This document shows positions 16,109-24,023 of a stretch of 64,000 nt of DNA, piece by piece. The translations under genes were made by a program, and so were the position numbers. The stretch is taken from the NCBI RefSeq assembly GCF_009707545.1, contig NZ_WLYK01000008.1, positions 1 through 64,000 on the forward strand, given 5' to 3'. The first letter of the stretch is position 1, and every line of letters begins with the position of its first letter. The notes under the pieces are model-generated. The model had not been told where the DNA came from. It ran no database searches and saw nothing but the letters and a program-made list of their open reading frames with translations. The stretch comes from Nakamurella alba. Lineage in GTDB: Bacteria > Actinomycetota > Actinomycetes > Mycobacteriales > Nakamurellaceae.

Positions 16109-16137
16109 TTGACACCCCGTGTCCGCGTCCCTAGTTT
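16109..16137 (+). promoter_or_regulatory. Sigma-70-type promoter of the xylose-type transporter operon
   Basis: -35 TTGACA at 16109-16114 (perfect), 17-bp spacer, -10 TAGTTT at 16132-16137. The best consensus promoter in the window. Confidence 0.7.
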
Positions 16138-16148
16138 GTACAACCACT
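16133..16148 (+). promoter_or_regulatory. Putative XylR (ROK) operator overlapping the -10
   Basis: AGTTTGTACAACCACT: the left half AGTTTGT equals the XylR half-site known from Bacillus, and the right half ACAACCACT is an imperfect inverse of it. It sits over the -10 and start point, the place expected for a repressor, and a ROK repressor gene lies downstream. Inference from motif likeness only. Confidence 0.45.
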
Positions 16149-16489
16149 GACCTTAAGCGTGACGCCAGTCACGCGGTAGGCCGACGAGGGCCGGAAGTGC
16201 CGACCCCCGTGCACTGGACAAGGACGACGATGTCATTGATCCCGGCTCCGGACGCCGTCCGTCATCGGCGACGCCCGGCTCCACGTCAGCTGACCTCTCC
16301 CGCTCCTGTTGTGTTCGTCCGACCCTCTCCGGCCCGTGCGGCCGGCGCGGGCGGCTGAGCGCCGGCGTTCCCCGCTTCCGCCCCTACTCCCTGCACCCCG
16401 CGCCGACGCGGCGTGCCCGGAGTCGGCCCGGATGCACCCCCGACACCCCGCCGTCCGGCCCGGGTGTCCGCTTCGAGAGAGGAAAATGT

Positions 16490-17686
16490 ATGCGGCTCAG
16501 GACTTCTGCCGCGATCGGCCTGATGCTGGCCGGTTCGCTGGTGCTCGCTGCGTGTGGCAGCGACTCCACCACGGGGGGCTCGACGACGAGCTCCGCCGCG
16601 GCCACCAGTGCGCCGCCGGCGACCAGCGAGGCCACATCGGAGATGACCTCCGCGACCAGCGAGGCCACGTCCGAGGAGAGCAGCACCGGCGGGGAGTCCA
16701 CCGGTGGGACCGTGGACGGCAAGATCGGCGTGATCCTGCCCGACACCAAGTCCTCGGCCCGGTGGGAGGCGGCCGACCGCCCCGCGCTGGAGGCGGCCTT
16801 CAAGGCGGCCGGCGTCGAGTACGACATCCAGAACGCCAACGGCGACAAGGCCGCGATGCAGACCATCGCCGACCAGATGATCACCTCCGGGGTGACCGTG
16901 CTGGCGATCGTCAACCTGGACAACGAGTCCGGTGCGGCGCTGGAGAAGAAGGCCGCTGACCAGGGTGTGAAGACCCTGGACTACGACCGGCTCACCCTGG
17001 GTGGTTCGGCCGAGGCCTACGTCTCCTTCGACAACACCAAGGTCGGCGAGCTGCAGGGCCAGGGTCTGGCCGACTGCCTCGGCGAGGGTGACAAGAACAT
17101 CGTCTACCTGAACGGCTCGCCCACCGATTCCAACGCAACGGCTTTCGCGGCCGGTGCGCACTCGGTGCTCGACAAGATCACCAGCTACAAGGTTGTCGCT
17201 GAGCAGGCCGTTCCGGACTGGGACAACCAGCAGGCCGCAACGATCTTCGAGCAGATGTTCACCGAGCAGGGCGGCGCCATCGACGGCGTGCTGGCCGCCA
17301 ACGACGGCCTGGGCAACGCGGCGATCTCGATCCTGAAGAAGAACAGCGTGACCGACGTGCCGGTCACCGGTCAGGACGCCACCGTGCAGGGTCTGCAGAA
17401 CATCCTCGACGGCACCCAGTGCATGACGGTCTACAAGTCCGCCAAGAAGGAGGCGGCCGCGCTGGCCGCCGCCGCGATCGCGCTGGTCAAGGGTGAGGCC
17501 CCGGCCACCACCGGCACCGTCAAGGACACCACCTCGGGCAAGGACGTCCCGGCGGTCCTGGAGGATCCGCTGGCCGTGACCAAGGACAACATCAAGGATG
17601 TCGTCGCCGACGGCGGCGTCGCCTTCGCGGACCTGTGCACGGCCGACTACGCGGCCAAGTGCACCGAGGCCGGCATCACCGGTTGA
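16490..17686 (+). CDS. xylF: Xylose-type ABC transporter substrate-binding lipoprotein
   Basis: 398 residues. Signal peptide with lipobox LAACG (mature Cys at 21), then a Ser/Thr/Glu-rich tether to about residue 75, then a periplasmic-binding-protein fold of the sugar type: GKIGVILPDTKSSARWEAAD, DYDRLTLGG and AYVSFDNTKVGELQGQGL match XylF closely. It captures a pentose outside the membrane and hands it to the permease encoded two genes on. Strong hairpin and spacing downstream allow higher expression than the rest of the operon. Substrate D-xylose is supported by the ROK regulator and xylulokinase in the same locus; ribose- or arabinose-like sugars remain possible. Confidence 0.9.
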   Translation: MRLRTSAAIGLMLAGSLVLAACGSDSTTGGSTTSSAAATSAPPATSEATSEMTSATSEATSEESSTGGESTGGTVDGKIGVILPDTKSSARWEAADRPALEAAFKAAGVEYDIQNANGDKAAMQTIADQMITSGVTVLAIVNLDNESGAALEKKAADQGVKTLDYDRLTLGGSAEAYVSFDNTKVGELQGQGLADCLGEGDKNIVYLNGSPTDSNATAFAAGAHSVLDKITSYKVVAEQAVPDWDNQQAATIFEQMFTEQGGAIDGVLAANDGLGNAAISILKKNSVTDVPVTGQDATVQGLQNILDGTQCMTVYKSAKKEAAALAAAAIALVKGEAPATTGTVKDTTSGKDVPAVLEDPLAVTKDNIKDVVADGGVAFADLCTADYAAKCTEAGITG

Positions 17687-17694
17687 TCCGCCTG

Positions 17695-17731
17695 CCGGTG
17701 GCCCGGGTGGTGATCCCACCCGGGCCACCGG
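17695..17731 (+). terminator. Strong intercistronic hairpin after xylF
   Basis: Perfect 16-bp arms (17695-17710 and 17716-17731) with a five-base loop TGATC, nine bases after the xylF stop. No T-run. Likely a partial terminator or mRNA-stabilising element that lets the binding protein outnumber the ATPase and permease. Confidence 0.8.
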
Positions 17732-17774
17732 TGCCGGTGCGCCCCCGCAGCCGTCCCGTCCCCGAGGAGTCCCC

Positions 17775-18560
17775 ATGACCGCCGGCACCACCCCCATCCT
17801 GCAGTTGCGCGGTGTCAACAAGAGTTTCGGCGCGGTGCAGGTGCTGCACGACGTCGACCTGTCCATCTGGCCCGGTCAGGTGACCGCGCTGGTCGGCGAC
17901 AACGGCGCCGGCAAGTCCACTCTCGTCAAGTGCATCGCCGGGATCCACGGGATCGACTCGGGCGACTACATCTTCGACGGCAACCCGGTGACGGTGCACA
18001 GCCCGCGCGATGCGGCGGCGCTGGGCATCGAGATCGTCTACCAGGACCTCGCGCTCTGCGACAACCTGGACATCGTGCAGAACATGTTCCTGGGTCGCGA
18101 GCCGCGGACCGGGCTGCTGCTGGACGAGGCGTCGATGGAGACCAAGGCCCGGGAGACGCTGGCCTCGCTGTCGGTGCGCACCATCTCCTCGGTGCGCCAG
18201 CAGGTGTCCTCGCTGTCCGGCGGCCAGCGGCAGACCGTCGCGATCGCCAAGGCGGTGCTCTGGAACTCCAAGGTCGTGATGCTCGACGAGCCCACGGCCG
18301 CACTGGGTGTCGCGCAGACCCGGCAGGTGCTGGACCTGGTCCGTCGGCTCGCCGACGCCGGTCTGGGCGTGATGCTGATCAGCCACAACATGAACGACGT
18401 GAAGGAGGTCGCCGACCGGATCACACCGCTGTACCTGGGCCGGGTGGCCGCCGACGTCGCCGCCTCCGAGGTGAGTACCGGCGAGATCGTCGAGCTCATC
18501 ACCACCGGCCGGACCGGCTCCATCGGTCTGCCCCGAGCCGTCGCGCAGGAGTCCGCATGA
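17775..18560 (+). CDS. Sugar ABC transporter ATP-binding protein (single domain)
   Basis: 261 residues. Walker A VGDNGAGKSTLVK near 40-52, Q-loop YQDLALC, signature LSGGQRQTVAIAK, Walker B VVMLDEPTAAL and the switch His in LISHNM. It energises sugar uptake at the inner face of the membrane. Most XylG/RbsA proteins have two ATPase domains (about 500 residues); this one has one, as in many actinobacterial xylose-type systems, so a homodimer is expected. GAGGAGT precedes the ATG at 17775. Its stop overlaps the permease start by four bases. Confidence 0.92.
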   Translation: MTAGTTPILQLRGVNKSFGAVQVLHDVDLSIWPGQVTALVGDNGAGKSTLVKCIAGIHGIDSGDYIFDGNPVTVHSPRDAAALGIEIVYQDLALCDNLDIVQNMFLGREPRTGLLLDEASMETKARETLASLSVRTISSVRQQVSSLSGGQRQTVAIAKAVLWNSKVVMLDEPTAALGVAQTRQVLDLVRRLADAGLGVMLISHNMNDVKEVADRITPLYLGRVAADVAASEVSTGEIVELITTGRTGSIGLPRAVAQESA

Positions 18561-19849
18561 CCACCCCCGGACTGTCCAAGAAGCCCTCGGGCGACTCCGA
18601 GCTGGAGGCGCGCACCGCCTTCTCCGGCGACACCGTCGCCGCGGCCACCCTGGGCCAGTACTGGCAGGGCTACCGGAACAAGATCCGTTCCGGCGACATC
18701 GGTTCACTGCCAGCCATTCTCGGTTTCCTGGTGCTGGTCATCGTGTTCAGCGTGCTGCGGCCCTCCACCTTCCCGACCGCGCTCAACTTCGCGAACCTGC
18801 TCACCCAGGCCGGCGCGATCTGCGTGCTGGCCATGGGTGTCGGCTTCGTGCTCCTGCTCGGCCACATCGACCTGGCCGCCGGCGTGACCGGCGGTGTCGG
18901 TGCCGGCACCATGGCCATGCTCATGCTCAAGGCCGGGTTGCCCTGGTACCTCGCCGTTCTCATCGCCCTGGTCGTCGGCATCGCGATGGGTCTGGTCACC
19001 GGCTTCCTGGTCACCAAGGTCGGCATCCCCAGCTTCGTGGTGACCCTCGCGTTCTTCCTGGCCTGGCAGGGCGTGCTGCTGTGGATCATCGGCGAGGGCG
19101 GCACCGTCCCGATCAACGAGCCGGTCATCGTCGCGATCGCCAACAAGAACGTCCCGGTGATCGCCGGCTGGATCATCGTGATCCTGTCCATCGCGGTCTA
19201 CGCCGGTATCAGCCTGGCCGTGTGGAACGGCCGCCGCGCCAAGAAGTTGGTGAACCCGCCGCTGCCGGTGGTGGTGCTGCGCATCGCGGTCATCGCGCTG
19301 CTACTGGTCCTCGCCACCTGGCTGCTGTCGGTCAACCGCGCGGTGCGCCCGCCGACCGTGCTGGCCGGGATCCCCTGGGTGGCGCCGCTGGTCGCCGTGC
19401 TGCTCGTCATCTGGACCTTCGTGCAGAACCGCACCGCTTTCGGCCGCTACGTCTACGCGGTCGGTGGCAACGCCGAGGCCGCCCGGCGGGCGGGTATCCG
19501 GGTCGCGTTCATCACGATCAGCTGCTTCGTCATCGCCTCCGGCATGGCCGTGCTGTCCGGCATCATCGCCGCCTCCCGGCTCAACTCCGTCACCCCGGAT
19601 GCCGGTGCCGGCAACACCCTGCTGTACGCGGTGGCTGCGGCGGTCATCGGCGGCACCTCGCTGTTCGGCGGCAAGGGCAAGGCGCGGGACGCGATCATCG
19701 GTGGCCTGGTCATCGCCGTCATCGACAACGGACTGCGGCTGCTCGGGTCCGACGCCAAGATCAACTACATCCTCACCGGTGTCGTGCTGCTGCTCGCCGC
19801 CAGCGTCGACGCGCTGACCCGGCGGCGCCGGGCCTCCGCGGGGAGATAG
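18557..19849 (+). CDS. xylH: Sugar ABC transporter permease, XylH-like
   Basis: 430 residues with 12 or more membrane segments. Family marks: GFVLLLGHIDLAAGVTGGVGA, KVGIPSFVVTLAFFLAWQG, FGRYVYAVGGNAEAARRAGI and GGTSLFGGKGKARDAIIGG. The length and extra segments match XylH rather than the shorter RbsC type. It forms the channel for the sugar delivered by the binding lipoprotein. The ATG overlaps the ATPase stop (ATGA). A strong palindromic hairpin follows 28 bases after the stop. Confidence 0.92.
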   Translation: MTTPGLSKKPSGDSELEARTAFSGDTVAAATLGQYWQGYRNKIRSGDIGSLPAILGFLVLVIVFSVLRPSTFPTALNFANLLTQAGAICVLAMGVGFVLLLGHIDLAAGVTGGVGAGTMAMLMLKAGLPWYLAVLIALVVGIAMGLVTGFLVTKVGIPSFVVTLAFFLAWQGVLLWIIGEGGTVPINEPVIVAIANKNVPVIAGWIIVILSIAVYAGISLAVWNGRRAKKLVNPPLPVVVLRIAVIALLLVLATWLLSVNRAVRPPTVLAGIPWVAPLVAVLLVIWTFVQNRTAFGRYVYAVGGNAEAARRAGIRVAFITISCFVIASGMAVLSGIIAASRLNSVTPDAGAGNTLLYAVAAAVIGGTSLFGGKGKARDAIIGGLVIAVIDNGLRLLGSDAKINYILTGVVLLLAASVDALTRRRRASAGR

Positions 19850-19877
19850 CCGGACCACCCGGCCACCGTGCCCGGCA

Positions 19878-19899
19878 GGCGCCGGCGAGCGCCGGCGCC
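19878..19899 (+). terminator. Terminator-like palindrome after the transporter operon
   Basis: GGCGCCGGCG-AG-CGCCGGCGCC: two perfect 10-bp arms, 28 bases after the xylH stop. Separates the transporter genes from the regulator/kinase pair. Confidence 0.65.
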
Positions 19900-19940
19900 C
19901 GCCGGGCGGCGATGGGCGCTGCCCGGCAACCGTGGGCCTG

Positions 19941-20103
19941 GCCCGGGAACACCTGGGCATTGGTCGGAAACACGGGGCAGTGCCCGGGAGCACCTGGCAT
20001 TGCACGGACACACAGGGCAGTGCCCGGGAGCACCCGGGCATGACTCGGAAACACAGGGGCATGGCCCGGGAGGAGACGGGCACGGCCGCGAACGGACGGG
20101 CGC
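19941..20103. repeat. 40-bp tandem array upstream of the ROK regulator
   Basis: GCCCGGGAACACCTGGGCATT-type units start at 19941, 19982, 20022 and 20063 (period 40-41), the last ones degenerate. The array fills most of the 360-bp gap between xylH and the regulator. It is open in some frames, but codon usage and composition do not look like protein; the regulator start at 20211 has its own ribosome binding site downstream of it. Confidence 0.85.
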
Positions 20104-20210
20104 GCCCGGTAGCAGACGGGCACGGCCGGACGCACCTGGACGCTGCCGGAGAACAGACGGACGGTGCCCGGACACAGATGTCGAGCGAGAACCCGGCGTG
20201 GGGAGGTCGC

Positions 20211-21443
20211 ATGCGCACCACCGGCGGAGCCGGCAGCACCGGCGGGACCGCGCCCGCGCACCAGACCACGGTCCGCAGGATGAATCTCGCCCTGCTGCTG
20301 AAGAACCTGCTGGCCGACGGCCCGCGCTCGCGGGCCCGGCTGGCCGAGGACACCGGTCTCACCAAAGCCACCGTCTCGAGCCTGGTCGCCGAGTTGGGCG
20401 AGCGCCGGCTGGTCAGCGAGGGCGGCATCGACCGCGGCAACATCGGCCGGCCCGGCCGGATGGTGCAGATCGACACGTCGGTGGTGCGCTGCATGGGGCT
20501 GGAGATCAACGTCGACTACGTGGTCGCGGTGATCACCGACCTGACCGGGCGGGTCCGCTACCGCCGCCGGTTGTCCGTCCCGCTGCGGGATCTCGGCCCG
20601 GCCCGCGGCCTCGGCGAGGTCGCCGACTTCGCCCGCAGCTCGGTGCAGGAGAGCGGCTGCGCGCCGGAACAGGTGGAGACGCTGCACGTCTCGGTCCCCG
20701 GCCTGATCGATGTCGAGGCCGGCGTCCTGTCCTACGCGCCGAACCTGCACTGGCGGCAGGTGGACGTCGTGCACTCGCTGCTCGGCCGGCTGCAGTGGCA
20801 CCACGCGCGGGTCAGCGTGGACAACGACGCGAACCTGGGCGCGATGGCCGAGTACACCACCGGCCGGTCGGCAGGTACCCGCAATCTGCTCTACCTGGTG
20901 GGCGACGCCGGTGTGGGCGCCGGCCTCATGGTCGACGGCCGGATCGTCCGCGGCCGCATGGGTTTCGCCGGCGAGGTCGGGCACATGCCGGTCGGCCGGC
21001 CGGAGAAGTTGTGCGGCTGCGGCCGGCGCGGCTGCTGGGAGTCCGCGGTCGGGTTGGCCGCCGTGGTGGACGGGGTCCCGGGCACCGCGCACGCCCCCGG
21101 TGACCTGGGCAGCCGGTTGGACAAGGTGGAGCGGTTGGCCGCCGCGGGCGACCCGCAGACCCTCGCCGTCCTCACCGAGGTCGGGGTGTGGCTCGGTCGC
21201 GGCGCCGCCCTGCTGGCGAACGTGCTGGATCCGGAGGTGATCATCCTGGGTGGCCACTTCGCAGCTCTGCAGCGGTATCTCGGCCCGGCGGTGCGCACGG
21301 AGATGCGCGAGCGCGTGGTCGCCGAGCCGCAGACGGTCCGGGTCGAGTTCTCCGAGTTCGGCTCGGAGGCGCCGGCCCTGGGCGCGGCACACGCCGGGAT
21401 CGACCTGCTGGTCGGCGACCCGACGCTGGTGGCTGCCCGGTGA
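20211..21443 (+). CDS. ROK family transcriptional regulator, XylR-like
   Basis: 410 residues. The N-terminal winged helix has RLAEDTGLTKATVSSLVAELGERRLVSE (helix-turn-helix about 48-75). The ROK domain shows VSVPGLIDVEAG, VDNDANLGAMAE and GRMGFAGEVGHMPV, and the zinc motif CGCGRRGCWE. It should repress the xylose-type operon and release DNA on binding the sugar. GGGGAGG at 20200-20206 fixes the ATG at 20211. Followed by xylulokinase after a repeat array. The candidate operator is at 16133-16148. Confidence 0.9.
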   Translation: MRTTGGAGSTGGTAPAHQTTVRRMNLALLLKNLLADGPRSRARLAEDTGLTKATVSSLVAELGERRLVSEGGIDRGNIGRPGRMVQIDTSVVRCMGLEINVDYVVAVITDLTGRVRYRRRLSVPLRDLGPARGLGEVADFARSSVQESGCAPEQVETLHVSVPGLIDVEAGVLSYAPNLHWRQVDVVHSLLGRLQWHHARVSVDNDANLGAMAEYTTGRSAGTRNLLYLVGDAGVGAGLMVDGRIVRGRMGFAGEVGHMPVGRPEKLCGCGRRGCWESAVGLAAVVDGVPGTAHAPGDLGSRLDKVERLAAAGDPQTLAVLTEVGVWLGRGAALLANVLDPEVIILGGHFAALQRYLGPAVRTEMRERVVAEPQTVRVEFSEFGSEAPALGAAHAGIDLLVGDPTLVAAR

Positions 21444-21660
21444 CCGGCCAAAGCCGGTCGTCACCCGTGACCCGCCGCGACGCGGGTAGTCGTCCGGTGA
21501 CCGGCCACGTCGCCAGTGGTCGCCCGGTGACCGGCCACTACACCGGTGATCGTCCGATGACCGGCCACTACACCGGCGGTCGTCCGGTGACCGGCCACGT
21601 CGCCAGTGGTCGCCCGGTGACCGGCCACAACACCGGTGATCGTCCGGTGGCCGTACGTTC
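21437..21660 (+). repeat. 30-bp tandem array beginning at the stop codon of the ROK gene
   Basis: CCGGTGACCGGCCA, whose TGA is the stop codon of the regulator gene, starts at 21437 and recurs (27 then 30 bp apart) at 21464 (decayed), 21494, 21524, 21554, 21584, 21614 and 21644 (truncated). Units alternate between ...CACGTCGCCAGTGGTCG and ...CACTACACCGGTGATCG types, a 60-bp higher-order pattern. Confidence 0.93.
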
Positions 21661-21693
21661 CTGCCGGGGTGTGCGTCCGGTCCGGAGTCAGGG

Positions 21694-21699
21694 GATGAT
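21694..21699 (+). promoter_or_regulatory. Possible -10 of a leaderless promoter for xylulokinase
   Basis: GATGAT, six bases, then GTG at 21706. The intervening GGCGAG is too close to act as a Shine-Dalgarno. Weak evidence on its own. Confidence 0.3.
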
Positions 21700-21705
21700 G
21701 GCGAG

Positions 21706-23097
21706 GTGAGCGAAACCCTGGTTGCCGGCATCGACTCGTCCACCCAGTCCGTCAAGGTGCTGCTGGTCCGTGCCGAGGACGGCGTGGTGGTCGACCAGGC
21801 CAGCGCGCCGCACCCCGGCGGCACCGAGGTGCACCCGGCGGCGTGGTGGGCCGCCCTGCAGGAGGCCGGTCGCGGCCTGCTGGACCGGGCCGCGGCCATC
21901 GGCGTCGGCGGGCAGCAGCACGGCATGGTGGCGCTGGACGCGGACGGCGAGGTGGTGCGCCCGGCGCTGCTCTGGAACGATCTCCGGTCGGCGCCCCAGA
22001 TCGACACCGTGGTCGAGCATCTCGGCGGCCCGCAGGCGTGTGCCGACACCATCGGATCCGTCCCGCCTGCCTCGTTCACGGTGACGAAGCTGCGCTGGAT
22101 GGCCGAGCACGAGCCGGAGAACGCGGCCCGCACCGCCTCGGTCGCGCTGCCGCACGACTGGCTGACCTGGAAGCTGGCCGGTGGTACCGAGGCCGGCGCC
22201 GACCTGATCACCGATCACGGCGAGGCCTCCGGTACCGGGTACTACTCGCCGGCACAGCGCGCCTGGCTGCCGGAGGTCGCGGCCTGGGCACTGGGCCGGG
22301 ACACCGCACCGGTGCTGCCGCGGCTGGTCGACCCGGGCGCGGTCGCCCTGCGCACCCCGTCCGGTCAGGTGCTGTCCGCCGGCACCGGCGACAACATGGC
22401 CGCCGCACTGGGCCTGGCCATCGCCGACGGCGACGTGGTGGTGTCCATCGGCACCTCCGGCACCGCGTTCTGCGTTGCCGACGCCCCGACGGCCGAGCCG
22501 ACCGGTTCGGTGTCCGGCTTCTGCGACGCCACCGGGCGTTACCTGCCGCTGGTGTGCACGGTCAACGCCTCCCGGGTGCTGGCCGTGGTGGGCACCCTGC
22601 TCGGGGTGGACCACGACGAGTTCGCCCGGTTGGCGCTGGCCGGCGAGCCGGGTGCCGGCGGGCTCACGCTGCTGCCGTACCTGGACGGCGAGCGCACGCC
22701 GAACCGGCCGGACGCGACCGGTGTGCTGCGCGGCCTCACCTCCGGGGTGACCCGGGAGAACTTCGCCCGCGCCGCGGTCGAGTCGCTGCTCTGCTCGCTG
22801 GCCGATGCGGTGGACGCGCTGGACGTGAAGCCGAACCGGGTGCTGATGATCGGTGGTGGGTCCCGGAACGCCGCGGTGCAGCAGCTGGCGCCGTCGGTCT
22901 TCGGCCAGCAGGTGCAGGTGCTGGAGCCGGGCGAGTACGTCGCGCTGGGCGCCGCCCGGCAGGCCGCTTGGGCGCTCTCCGGTGCCGCCACCCCGCCGCT
23001 CTGGGCGCCCGCGCCGAGCGTTGCCTTCGAGGGCGAGCCGCAGCCACGTGTCCGCGAGCAGTACGACGCCCTGCGGGACGCCACCGTCGGCTGGTAG
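21706..23097 (+). CDS. xylB: Xylulokinase
   Basis: 463 residues, FGGY kinase family. LVAGIDSSTQSVKVLLV is the N-terminal phosphate loop, IGVGGQQHGMVALDADG the xylulokinase-type substrate strand (the conserved MHG/QQHG), LLWNDLRS, LPHDWLTWKLAG and the C-terminal ATP site MIGGGSRNAAVQQL. It phosphorylates D-xylulose. A xylose isomerase gene (xylA) is not next to it nor elsewhere in the window, so that step must be encoded elsewhere. GTG start at 21706. Confidence 0.93.
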   Translation: MSETLVAGIDSSTQSVKVLLVRAEDGVVVDQASAPHPGGTEVHPAAWWAALQEAGRGLLDRAAAIGVGGQQHGMVALDADGEVVRPALLWNDLRSAPQIDTVVEHLGGPQACADTIGSVPPASFTVTKLRWMAEHEPENAARTASVALPHDWLTWKLAGGTEAGADLITDHGEASGTGYYSPAQRAWLPEVAAWALGRDTAPVLPRLVDPGAVALRTPSGQVLSAGTGDNMAAALGLAIADGDVVVSIGTSGTAFCVADAPTAEPTGSVSGFCDATGRYLPLVCTVNASRVLAVVGTLLGVDHDEFARLALAGEPGAGGLTLLPYLDGERTPNRPDATGVLRGLTSGVTRENFARAAVESLLCSLADAVDALDVKPNRVLMIGGGSRNAAVQQLAPSVFGQQVQVLEPGEYVALGAARQAAWALSGAATPPLWAPAPSVAFEGEPQPRVREQYDALRDATVGW

Positions 23098-23111
23098 GTC
23101 GCACCAGGGCC

Positions 23112-23140
23112 GCGGGTCAGGTCTTCGCCGGGCGACCCGC
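23112..23140. terminator. Hairpin between xylB and mgsA
   Basis: GCGGGTC (23112-23118) pairs with GACCCGC (23134-23140) across a 15-base loop, between two converging genes; could end transcription from both sides. No T-run. Confidence 0.4.
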
Positions 23141-23349
23141 TCCCGCCCGGAGTCCGGGCATGATCAGGCTCCGGCCGCGAGCGGAACCCCGCGGCCCGAT
23201 CGTCGAGTGCGGCTGCCGGGTCCCGGCGGGCGACGCGCTTCCCGCATCCGACCGGCCCGGGGCCGACACGACCCTCGGGCTCGCGGGAAATCGGCGGTCC
23301 CGGTTGGCCGAGCGCTCGTGGTCGGGCCGCATCCGTGACATCTGTCCGT

Positions 23350-23805
23350 TCAGGCGGCGCGGGGGAACTCCGCCTTTCCGGTGGCCGGTCGGTCGTGCTC
23401 CGGTCGCGCCGGGACGTAGTCACCGGCCAGCAGTGGCGAGGAGATGATCATGTCGGCGGTGGCCAGGTTGCTCGCCACCGGCACGTTCCAGACGGCGGCC
23501 AGGCGTAGCAGTGCCTTCACGTCGGGGTCGTGCGGCTGCGGCTCCAGCGGGTCCCAGAAGAAGACCAGCAGGTCGATCAGCCCCTCGGCGATCTTCGCGC
23601 CGATCTGCTGATCACCGCCCAGCGGTCCGGACAGGAACCGGTGGACCGGCAGGCCGAGCTCGTACTCCAGCATGGTGCCGGTGGTACCGGTGGCGAACAG
23701 TTCGTGCTCGCGCAGCGTGCCGAGGTTGAACTCGGCCCAGGTGAGCAGTTCGACCTTCTTGTTGTCGTGGGCGACCAGTGCGATGCGTCGTGGTGCGTGT
23801 GTCAT
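23350..23805 (-). CDS. mgsA: Methylglyoxal synthase
   Basis: 151 residues, the usual size. VAHDNKK (His13), [26 protein letters not shown] with the catalytic Asp65, [15 protein letters not shown] (Asp85, His92) and [12 protein letters not shown] are all present. It turns dihydroxyacetone phosphate into methylglyoxal, a bypass that relieves sugar-phosphate build-up and recycles phosphate. Its place beside a pentose uptake and kinase locus suggests a safety valve, but this is inference. The ATG at 23805 starts the conserved domain; an upstream extension of 23 codons has no family match. Confidence 0.93.
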   Translation of the reverse strand: MTHAPRRIALVAHDNKKVELLTWAEFNLGTLREHELFATGTTGTMLEYELGLPVHRFLSGPLGGDQQIGAKIAEGLIDLLVFFWDPLEPQPHDPDVKALLRLAAVWNVPVASNLATADMIISSPLLAGDYVPARPEHDRPATGKAEFPRAA

Positions 23806-24023
23806 GCAGGAGGGACGGGTCACCGGCGGCGTGGGTTGGGCCGGCGAGAGAGTGCTCACTCCGGGAACCCGCACAGCGCTAGCTCACATCGCTGCAGCTC
23901 GCAGCGGTACAACCGATCGGCAGCGTGCTGAGCCGCGCCCGGCGGCACGGTGTCGGCCCCCTGCCGGCGCCGACTTCCGTTCGTCGATCAACAGGGCAGC
24001 GGCGCCGGGTGCGGCGGCGCGGT

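Larger units (their letters stand above)
15901..16489 (+). promoter_or_regulatory. Upstream region and long leader of the xylose-type transporter operon
   Basis: No gene. It holds a promoter and operator-like site (16109-16148), a perfect hairpin GCGTGAC-GCCA-GTCACGC at 16157-16174 and about 350 bases of leader before the first gene. The leader is C-rich with no structure that I can match to a known riboswitch. GAGAGAGG at 16476-16483 is the ribosome binding site of the first gene. Confidence 0.5.

Noticed and set aside
18557..19849. Frameshifted second ATPase domain between ATPase and permease
   Set aside because: The ATPase ends in frame with a normal ATGA overlap to the permease; there is no remnant of a second Walker motif, so the single-domain form is genuine.
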